Source: Gammaproteobacteria bacterium
GTDB lineage: Bacteria > Pseudomonadota > Gammaproteobacteria > Steroidobacterales > Steroidobacteraceae
Direction of reading: 5' to 3'
Length of the DNA stretch: 64,000 nucleotides
NCBI GenBank assembly: GCA_947469285.1
Contig: CANIOW010000001.1
Coordinates: 186,001-250,000, forward strand
Position 1 is the first letter of the stretch; each line of letters opens with the position of its first letter. The notes beneath the pieces were generated by a model. It had not been told where the DNA came from. It worked only from the letters and a program-made list of their open reading frames with translations, and made no database searches. Both the position numbers and the translations under genes were made by a program. Shown here one piece after another: positions 57,904 through 64,000 of the stretch.

Positions 57904-58553
57904 GGCTGCACTCCGGCAATGAGACGGTAGTCGTGGATCAGGTTCGCCAGCTCATGTGGCGTGGTGAGAATGCCGCGTACGCGGGCACGGTCGTCCAACA
58001 CGAACAACGCGGCGGTGTGATCAACCATATAGTCCCCGCCGGCATCGGCGGGCTGGCGTTGTACGGCCACACCCACGTATTGCGCGAGGGCGTCGGTGTC
58101 GGTCTCAGCGCCCGTGAAGCCCTCGAGCTGCGGTCCGAACTGGCGCAAATACGGACCGATGATGGCCCCCGTGTCGCGTTTGGGGTCGACGCTGATGAAG
58201 GTCATGAGTGGACGCTGCGCCGCCGGCAGGGTCGCCAACGCCTGCTCGAGGCGCACCATTAACGCGAGCGTTCCCGGACAGACGCCGGGGCAGTGCGTGA
58301 AGCCGAAAAACACCACGCGCCAGTGGCCTTGCAGCAGCGTGGTGGCCGCGCCGGTCGCCCCCGTGGTGGTTTGCAGGGTAACCGGCGGCAGGGCGCGCGG
58401 CGTGTCATAGACCGCGGCTGAGCGGAGCTCTGCAGCGACGGGCGGGGTGGGCGTGAGCCAGTGGCTTGCGGCAAACGCACCGAGCCCTAAAGCGGCGAGC
58501 GTGACGATGACCAGCATCGCTGTGGAGGGCGTGGAGGAGGTAGGTGGCTTCAT
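57900..58553 (-). CDS. SCO1/SenC family copper chaperone
   Basis: Delivers copper to cytochrome c oxidase, or acts as a periplasmic thiol-redox protein. The 217-residue protein has one N-terminal membrane anchor (about 12-32), a thioredoxin fold with the copper CxxxC in THCPGVCPGTL and a copper His in VDHTAALFV. ATG at 58553 fits the short cytosolic lead. First gene of the operon with psd and epmA; divergent from prmB. Confidence 0.92.
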   Translation of the reverse strand: MKPPTSSTPSTAMLVIVTLAALGLGAFAASHWLTPTPPVAAELRSAAVYDTPRALPPVTLQTTTGATGAATTLLQGHWRVVFFGFTHCPGVCPGTLALMVRLEQALATLPAAQRPLMTFISVDPKRDTGAIIGPYLRQFGPQLEGFTGAETDTDALAQYVGVAVQRQPADAGGDYMVDHTAALFVLDDRARVRGILTTPHELANLIHDYRLIAGVQP

Positions 58554-58650
58554 GGCCGCATTATCCCATGCACTGGCAGGCCTCTGGCCTGTAAAATCGC
58601 GCCATGTCATCGTTATTGCTGCCGCCCGTCAGTTCGTTGGTGATCCATTC

Positions 58651-59601
58651 ATGACGTCGTCGTTGCTCCCGCCAACGCCCTCCGTGGCGCCGATCGTGAT
58701 GCCGGCCGCGGTGCGGACGGTACAGCAGGCCGTGGCGTGGGCGGCGGACTGTCTGGCCGCCCAGCCGCTGGTGTATGGCCATGGCACCGACAACGCCTAC
58801 GATGAAGCGGCGGCGCTGGTGTTCCACGCCGCAGGTCATGCGCATGCCGATGCCGCTCGCGTGTATCCGTTGGTGTTTCCAACCACCGCGGCGGTGATCT
58901 TGGTCGGCTTGCTCGAGCGGCGCATTCGCGAACGTTTGCCTTCCGCCTACCTCACCGGCCGCACCTGGTTTGCCGGACTGGAAATGCGCGTTGGCCAAGG
59001 GGTGCTGGTGCCGCGTTCACCGCTGGCCGAACTCATCGTCGAGCAGTTCGTACCGTTTCTGGAGCCAGAACAGGTGCGCCGGGTGGTGGATATCGGCACG
59101 GGCTCAGGGTGCATTGCCATCGCCTGCGCGTATTACCTGCCGTTGGCGCAGGTGGATGCCGTGGATATCTCGCCGGTGGCGCTCGAACGCGCTCGCGAGA
59201 ACATTGCCTTGCACGGCTTAGCGTCGCGGGTGCGCCCGGTGTTGTCGGACCATTACGCGGGGCTGGGTGGCGCACACTACGACCTCATTATCGCCAACCC
59301 GCCCTATGTGCCCGCGGCGGAAGTGGCGGCGTTGCCGGCGGAATACCAGCACGAGCCGGCGCTGGGCTTGGCTGCTGGCGCCGATGGCCTGGATTCGGTG
59401 CGGGCCTTGCTGCAAGGGGCGCTCGAGCACCTCAACCCCGGCGGCGTGTTGTTGGTGGAGGTGGGGGACACGGAAGCGGCGGTGGCAGCCACCTGGCCAC
59501 AGTTGCCGTTCCTGTGGCTGGAATTTGCGCACGGCGGTGGTGGTGTGTTTCTTATTACCCGCGAGCAATTACTCGCCGCGGCAGAACGGAAGGTTTCATG
59601 A
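58651..59601 (+). CDS. prmB: 50S ribosomal protein L3 glutamine methyltransferase
   Basis: Methylates a glutamine of ribosomal protein L3. The 316-residue SAM enzyme has the motif [14 protein letters not shown] and [10 protein letters not shown], with the PrmB-specific text [15 protein letters not shown] and [12 protein letters not shown] in place of the PrmC signature. ATG at 58651 fits the family N-terminus; the open frame upstream overlaps the SCO1 gene. aroC starts inside its stop codon (ATGA). Confidence 0.93.
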   Translation: MTSSLLPPTPSVAPIVMPAAVRTVQQAVAWAADCLAAQPLVYGHGTDNAYDEAAALVFHAAGHAHADAARVYPLVFPTTAAVILVGLLERRIRERLPSAYLTGRTWFAGLEMRVGQGVLVPRSPLAELIVEQFVPFLEPEQVRRVVDIGTGSGCIAIACAYYLPLAQVDAVDISPVALERARENIALHGLASRVRPVLSDHYAGLGGAHYDLIIANPPYVPAAEVAALPAEYQHEPALGLAAGADGLDSVRALLQGALEHLNPGGVLLVEVGDTEAAVAATWPQLPFLWLEFAHGGGGVFLITREQLLAAAERKVS

Positions 59602-60725
59602 GCGGTAATACTTTCGGGCATCTCTTCACGGTCACCACCTTTGGTGAAAGTCACGGGCCGGCGCTGGGAGCCATCATCGATGGCTGCCCGCCAGGCCTTG
59701 AGCTGTCCGTGGCCGATCTCATGCCAGACATTGAACGGCGCCGTTCGGGGACGTCGCATTTCACCAGTCAGCGTAAAGAGCCGGATGTGGTGGAGATTCT
59801 CTCGGGCGTTTTCGACGGGCGAACCACGGGCTCCTCCATCGGTTTGCTGGTGCAGAACACCGACCAGCGCTCGCGTGACTACGAGAAGATCAAAGACCGC
59901 TTCCGGCCTGGCCATGCCGACTACACCTACCAGCAGAAGTATGGCTTTCGCGACTACCGCGGTGGCGGGCGTTCCTCCGCACGAGAAACGGTCATGCGGG
60001 TGGCGGCGGGCGGGATTGCGCGTAAATACCTGCGTGAGCGTCTGGGTATTGAAATCTTTGGCTATCTGTCAGCCATCGGCTCACTGGACCTGGCGCCGGT
60101 CGATCCACCCAGTGCTTACGACAATCCCTTCTTCTGCCCGGACCCGTCACGCATCGCCGAACTGGAACAGCTGTTGTGGAGCGTGCGTCAGTCCGGCGAT
60201 TCGCTCGGTGCGCGGGTGACGGTGATCGCTCGCGGCGTGCCGCCGGGCCTGGGCGAGCCGGTGTTCGATCGGCTCGATGCCGATCTGGCACACGCCATGA
60301 TGGGCATCAATGCGGTGAAGGGCGTGGAACTTGGCGATGGCTTCGCCAGCATCCGGCAGCTGGGCAGCGAGCATCGCGACGAATTAACGCCGCAGGGTTT
60401 CACCAGCAACCACGCCGGCGGCGTGCTTGGGGGTATCAGCAGCGGTCAGGACATTGTGGTGCATCTGGCGTTGAAGCCCACTTCCAGCATTCGCGTGCCG
60501 GGTATGACGGTGGACCTTGGCGGTGAACCGGTAGAGGTGGTGACCACCGGGCGCCATGATCCTTGTGTGGGTTTGCGAGCGACGCCGATCGCCGAAGCCA
60601 TGCTGGCGCTGGTGTTGATGGACCACTGGCTACGGCATCGCGGACAGAATGCCGATGTGCACAGCGACACGCCCGTGTTACCAGGCCGGGCCGCTGGCAC
60701 CGCGACGGATACTGGAACGCCTTGA
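59598..60725 (+). CDS. aroC: Chorismate synthase
   Basis: Last step of the shikimate pathway, using reduced FMN. The 375-residue protein has [32 protein letters not shown], the [20 protein letters not shown] core and the C-terminal [20 protein letters not shown] at 59598 overlaps the prmB stop. Its last bases overlap the MFS gene start. Confidence 0.98.
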   Translation: MSGNTFGHLFTVTTFGESHGPALGAIIDGCPPGLELSVADLMPDIERRRSGTSHFTSQRKEPDVVEILSGVFDGRTTGSSIGLLVQNTDQRSRDYEKIKDRFRPGHADYTYQQKYGFRDYRGGGRSSARETVMRVAAGGIARKYLRERLGIEIFGYLSAIGSLDLAPVDPPSAYDNPFFCPDPSRIAELEQLLWSVRQSGDSLGARVTVIARGVPPGLGEPVFDRLDADLAHAMMGINAVKGVELGDGFASIRQLGSEHRDELTPQGFTSNHAGGVLGGISSGQDIVVHLALKPTSSIRVPGMTVDLGGEPVEVVTTGRHDPCVGLRATPIAEAMLALVLMDHWLRHRGQNADVHSDTPVLPGRAAGTATDTGTP

Positions 60726-61987
60726 TCCCAGCGGCGCCGCCGAGTTTGCCACGCGCCGCCTATCAGCACTCCCTCGCGGCCGGCTATTTCGCCTATTTCA
60801 CGGTGTTGGGTGTCTTTACGCCCTATGTCAGCCTGTGGCTGTCAGCGCAAGGCTATACGGCGCTCGCCATTGGGCAGTTGATGGCGTTGGTGGCGCTGGT
60901 GCGCGTGGTGGGCCCGTTCGTGGTGGCGTCGCTGTTCGATCATGCGCGTTCGCGTCGATGGTGGTTCGTGGGCATGGCGGTGGTGGCACTCGGCGTGTGG
61001 GGGCTGGTGGCTGCACAAGTGTCCGGCTGGCTGCCCGGCGCGTCGGCGGCCACGCTGCCATTGGCAGCGCTGGCGTTGTTGCTGACGGTGTACAGCCTTG
61101 CGTTCAATTCACTGGTGCCGCTGTTTGATGCTTATGTGCTCGACTGTCTCGGGCAGGCGCGAGACGACTACGGACGTTTGCGGTGGTGGGGTTCGGCCGG
61201 GTTCATTGTCAGCAGCACGCTGCTCGGGCAGTGGCTGGCGCGTGCGGACACGGCGGTCATTCTGGAGGCCTTGCTGCTCACCCTGCTGCTGACGGTGATC
61301 TGCTTTCTCACCCTGCCGGCGGACCCGCCGCGCCGTGCGCCGCCGGCGCCGACGGGGGTCTTTTTACGCGCGCTGCGGCAGCGCGCGGTGGTGGTGTTTC
61401 TGGCCGTGCAGGTGTTGCAACTTACTGGCTTTGGGGCTTACTACACCTTCTTTTCGCTCTACTTGCAGCGCCACGGCTACGGGTCGGCGCAGATTGGTCT
61501 ACTGTGGGCTTGGGGCGTGGTGGCAGAAATCGCGGTGTTTCTGGCCGCTCCTTGGTTGGTGCAGCGCTGGCGTCTGCGTACCTTGCTGCAGTGGGCCTTG
61601 CTCGGTACCGCGCTCCGTTGGGTACTGCTGGCGACGCTGGTTGAGCATCCTGCGGTAGTGTGGGCGGCGCAGGCCTTGCACCTGGCGGGCTTTGGCTTGT
61701 TTCATACTGTCACGGTGTTGCTGCTGCCGCGCCTGTTACCGGCCGGCGCAGCGGCCCGGGCGCAGGCACTGTCGGGCAGTTTAGGCTGGGGTCTAGGGGG
61801 TATTGCCGGTAGTCTGTTGTCGGCGTGGTTGTGGACCACGGCGGGACCCGCGGTGGCTTTTTGGGGCAGCGCGCTGCTCGCTCTCGCGGCGGCGCTACTG
61901 GCGGCGGTCGGGTTGCGTGGCGCTGCTGTTGATCGTGTCGATCCCTTACCGGCCCTGTTGATTAATCAAGGAAAGTTTCATGGATGA
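60722..61987 (+). CDS. MFS transporter, MFS_1-like (3-phenylpropionate permease type)
   Basis: A 421-residue membrane protein of about 12 spans, resembling HcaT-type permeases: [23 protein letters not shown] at span 1, [31 protein letters not shown] and a Gly-rich last part. The substrate is not known. The only suitable start is TTG at 60722, which overlaps the aroC stop (TTGA). Its 3' end overlaps usg by eight bases. In Pseudomonas-like genomes an MFS of this type is also found near aroC. Confidence 0.82.
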   Translation: MIPAAPPSLPRAAYQHSLAAGYFAYFTVLGVFTPYVSLWLSAQGYTALAIGQLMALVALVRVVGPFVVASLFDHARSRRWWFVGMAVVALGVWGLVAAQVSGWLPGASAATLPLAALALLLTVYSLAFNSLVPLFDAYVLDCLGQARDDYGRLRWWGSAGFIVSSTLLGQWLARADTAVILEALLLTLLLTVICFLTLPADPPRRAPPAPTGVFLRALRQRAVVVFLAVQVLQLTGFGAYYTFFSLYLQRHGYGSAQIGLLWAWGVVAEIAVFLAAPWLVQRWRLRTLLQWALLGTALRWVLLATLVEHPAVVWAAQALHLAGFGLFHTVTVLLLPRLLPAGAAARAQALSGSLGWGLGGIAGSLLSAWLWTTAGPAVAFWGSALLALAAALLAAVGLRGAAVDRVDPLPALLINQGKFHG

Positions 61988-63041
61988 CCCAACCGCTTCC
62001 GCTCTCGCACCTATTCGTCTGGCCCTGTTGGGGGCGGCGGGATTGGCGGGTGAGGCCGTGGTTCGTCTGCTCGACGAACGCAAGTTTCCGGCCGCCACCC
62101 TCACCTTGTTGGGGGGTGGTAAAGCCTTAGGTCGTCATCTGGAGTTTCGTGGCGAGGAGCTGGGCCTGACCGATCTGGCCAGTGTCGACTTCAGCCAGAT
62201 CGATCTGCTCATCAGCGTGGCCAGCAGCAAGGTGGCTGCCGAGTGGCTGCCGCGCGCGCGCGCCGCTGGTTGTGCCGTGGTGGACAGCAGTGCGGCCTTT
62301 CGCGGGCGGGCCGATGTGCCGTTGGTGATGCCGGGCGTGAATGATGGGGCGTTGCAGCTGGCCTCCGGCCGCGCTGCGCCTTGGGCCGCGGTCCCCGGGG
62401 CCTTTGTCGGTCCCTTAGCGCGGGTACTGGCGCCACTGCATGCCCTGGGTGGGTTACGCACCTTAGAGATCACCGGGTTGGCGGCGGTGTCCGGGGCTGG
62501 GCGCGGGGCGGTGGAAGAGTTGGCCGGACAGACGGTGCGCATGCTCAACGGCATGGATGCCGGTGAGCCACGGCTGTTGCAGCGACGAATGGCCTTCAAT
62601 GTCATTCCAACCGTGGACGATCTGGATGACCTGGGTTCCGGGACGGGTCAGGGCACCCAAGAGGCGGAACTGGAGCCGGAGTTGCAACGCCTGCTGGGCG
62701 TGCCAGCTTTGGCGGTGAATGCCACCTTGGTCCGCGTACCGGTGTTTTTCGGACACAGTTGGGTGGTGGCGGCGCGTTTTCGCGCGCCCGTCACGCCGGC
62801 GGCGGCGGCGGCGGCACTCGCCGACCTGCCGGGGGTGTTTTTGTCGCCCGATCCGTCTCTCGGATATCCGACGCCGGTCACGGAGGCGGCCGACCAGAAT
62901 GGGTTATATGTCGGGCGGATTCGTGCCGACACGACGTCGGTGAACGGGCTGAATTTCTGGCTCGTGGCGGATAACATACGCGCTGGCGTAGCGTTACCCT
63001 GTGTACAACTGGCCGAGGCGATGCTGGCCCATCGGTGGTAG
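61980..63041 (+). CDS. usg: Usg-type aspartate-semialdehyde dehydrogenase homologue, catalytic Cys missing
   Basis: A 353-residue protein with the aspartate-semialdehyde dehydrogenase fold: LALLGAAGLAGEAVVRLL (NADP-binding loop), DLLISVASSKVAAEW, VDSSAAFR, and late FFGHSWVVAARF. The active-site NCST motif of true Asd is replaced by VPGAFVGPLARV (residues 138-149) with no cysteine, so it is not expected to make semialdehyde. Such Usg proteins lie beside asd, fimV and truA in gammaproteobacteria. asd itself is not next to it here. Function unknown. Confidence 0.88.
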   Translation: MDDPTASALAPIRLALLGAAGLAGEAVVRLLDERKFPAATLTLLGGGKALGRHLEFRGEELGLTDLASVDFSQIDLLISVASSKVAAEWLPRARAAGCAVVDSSAAFRGRADVPLVMPGVNDGALQLASGRAAPWAAVPGAFVGPLARVLAPLHALGGLRTLEITGLAAVSGAGRGAVEELAGQTVRMLNGMDAGEPRLLQRRMAFNVIPTVDDLDDLGSGTGQGTQEAELEPELQRLLGVPALAVNATLVRVPVFFGHSWVVAARFRAPVTPAAAAAALADLPGVFLSPDPSLGYPTPVTEAADQNGLYVGRIRADTTSVNGLNFWLVADNIRAGVALPCVQLAEAMLAHRW

Positions 63042-63045
63042 TCTT

Positions 63046-64000
63046 ATGCGCATGATGCTATCCGTTCCGCGTCGACTCTGGTTGGCGTTAGCACTCTTTC
63101 CGGGGTCAGCGTTCGCGCTGGGCCTGGGCGAGGCACGCCTGTCTTCAGGCCTCAATCAGCCGTTAAACGCTGAGATCCCATTGATTGCTGCGGCGCCGGA
63201 TGAGATCGCCTCGCTGCATGCGGGGCTGGCTTCGCGCGATGCCTTTGCACGGTACGGTATCGACCGGCCGGCATTCCTGTCATCCGTCTCGCTCAAAGTG
63301 ACCAAGGGCGCCGATGGCCGTCCGGTGCTGTTGCTGCGCTCCAGCGAAGTGATCACCGAACCGTTTGTCACCCTGTTGGTCGAGGCGGGCTGGAACCACG
63401 GGCATCTGCTGCGTGAATACACCCTGCTGCTGGATCCGCCTGTGTTTCGCGATCTGCCTGGAACGCGGGCGGCAGCGGACATGCCCGTGATGGCGCCGAT
63501 GGTGGCTCCGGCGGCGCCCTCTGTTGGGACGTCTCGCGCTACACCGGAGGCCGCCAGTGCCACGAGCGTCGTGGCGGCTCCTACGGTGCCGACCAGCGCC
63601 GGGACCGACACCTTCACCCCGGGCGTGAACTATCGCGTCCGTCATAGCGATTCGGCCTTGCGCATTGCGCATGCGCTGGGCGTAACCTCGCGCGCGCAGC
63701 TGGACCAGACCGTGGTGGCCTTGTTCCGCGGCAATCCGGCGGCATTTGCTGGCAATATCAATCGTCTGCGCGCGGGCTCAACCGTGCGTTTGCCTACCAG
63801 CGACGAAGTCGCGGCGGTTGGGCAGGCAGAGGCCCATCGCGAGCTGGTCGAGCAAGGCGCCGCGTGGCGTGCCGACCGTCTCGCCCGAGCCACTGGCGAA
63901 TCCGCTCCCGAGCCCGTCGCCGCACCGGCGTCAGCGGCTGCGCCGGCGCCCGGGCGCTTGCGTCTGGTGACGCCCAACAGCTCATCCAACGGCGCCAGTC
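63046..64000 (+). CDS. fimV: FimV family peptidoglycan-binding protein (3' partial)
   Basis: Only the first 318 residues lie in the window. FimV binds peptidoglycan and supports type IV pilus secretin assembly and cAMP signalling. There is a signal peptide (MRMMLSVPRRLWLALALFPGSAFA), the FimV opening LGLGEARLSSGLNQPLNAEIPL, a Pro/Ala/Thr-rich spacer (about 145-190) and a LysM domain (about 195-250) with RVRHSDSALRIAHAL and ALFRGNPAAFAGNINRLRAG. ATG at 63046 is 5 bases after usg. A FimX-like gene 10 kb upstream fits a shared pilus theme. Confidence 0.92.
   Translation, partial: MRMMLSVPRRLWLALALFPGSAFALGLGEARLSSGLNQPLNAEIPLIAAAPDEIASLHAGLASRDAFARYGIDRPAFLSSVSLKVTKGADGRPVLLLRSSEVITEPFVTLLVEAGWNHGHLLREYTLLLDPPVFRDLPGTRAAADMPVMAPMVAPAAPSVGTSRATPEAASATSVVAAPTVPTSAGTDTFTPGVNYRVRHSDSALRIAHALGVTSRAQLDQTVVALFRGNPAAFAGNINRLRAGSTVRLPTSDEVAAVGQAEAHRELVEQGAAWRADRLARATGESAPEPVAAPASAAAPAPGRLRLVTPNSSSNGAS

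Noticed and set aside
61980-63041. Calling this gene aspartate-semialdehyde dehydrogenase (asd)
   Set aside because: The catalytic cysteine motif is absent, so the Usg paralogue is the better assignment.

Overview
The window is a GC-rich, gene-dense chromosomal segment from a gammaproteobacterium. The evidence is the set of neighbourhoods: nrdR-ribD-ribE-ribBA-ribH-nusB-thiL, dxs-ispA-xseB, parE-parC, efp with both of its modification enzymes (epmA, epmB), prmB-aroC, and usg next to fimV as in Pseudomonas-like lineages. A FimX-like protein and REP-like palindromes point the same way. I cannot name the genus. There is one tRNA (Ser, CGA anticodon), and I see no insertion sequence, CRISPR array or replication origin.

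Left part (1-13.3 kb), accessory in character. It opens with a partial GPP34 (GOLPH3-like) domain that reads into the first helix of an MFS transporter and is then broken by a T7 tract. Next is a second GPP34-domain protein with an unusual C-terminal domain. A two-gene chromate-type (CHR) transporter with an Lrp/AsnC regulator follows, divergent from a tyrosine-degradation operon (hppD, a VOC protein, fahA). A degraded stretch, a secreted protein of unknown function, a DUF3313-like protein, a bacterial pentameric ligand-gated channel and an OsmC protein lie next. The region ends with phenylalanine 4-hydroxylase divergent from a second Lrp/AsnC regulator, with an Lrp-like operator between them. 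The two aromatic-amino-acid loci together convert phenylalanine to tyrosine and degrade it, although homogentisate dioxygenase and maleylacetoacetate isomerase are absent from the window.

Middle part (13.3-32 kb). It holds an exported M20 amidohydrolase, a double GNAT protein, and ahpC-ahpF with a well-formed OxyR-type site upstream. Then come tadA/mltF, tRNA-Ser, a DODA-type dioxygenase with a DASS transporter, an FMN-dependent lactate-type dehydrogenase, an orphan type VI secretion FHA (TagH-like) protein, DUF1820-purL, ettA, and an HDAC-family deacetylase.

Right part (32-64 kb), mostly housekeeping operons. These are glyA, nrdR and the riboflavin/nusB/thiL run (with a RibBA whose GTP cyclohydrolase half has lost its zinc cysteines), a Ser/Thr kinase fused to a cyclic-nucleotide-binding domain, and folE2, dxs, ispA and xseB. 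A peroxide/iron trio follows (rubrerythrin, Fe-S oxidoreductase, DUF3501), then topoisomerase IV, a degenerate GGDEF/EAL protein of FimX type, the EF-P modification set, fRMsr-epmA-psd-SCO1, and prmB-aroC-MFS-usg-fimV. fimV runs off the right edge.
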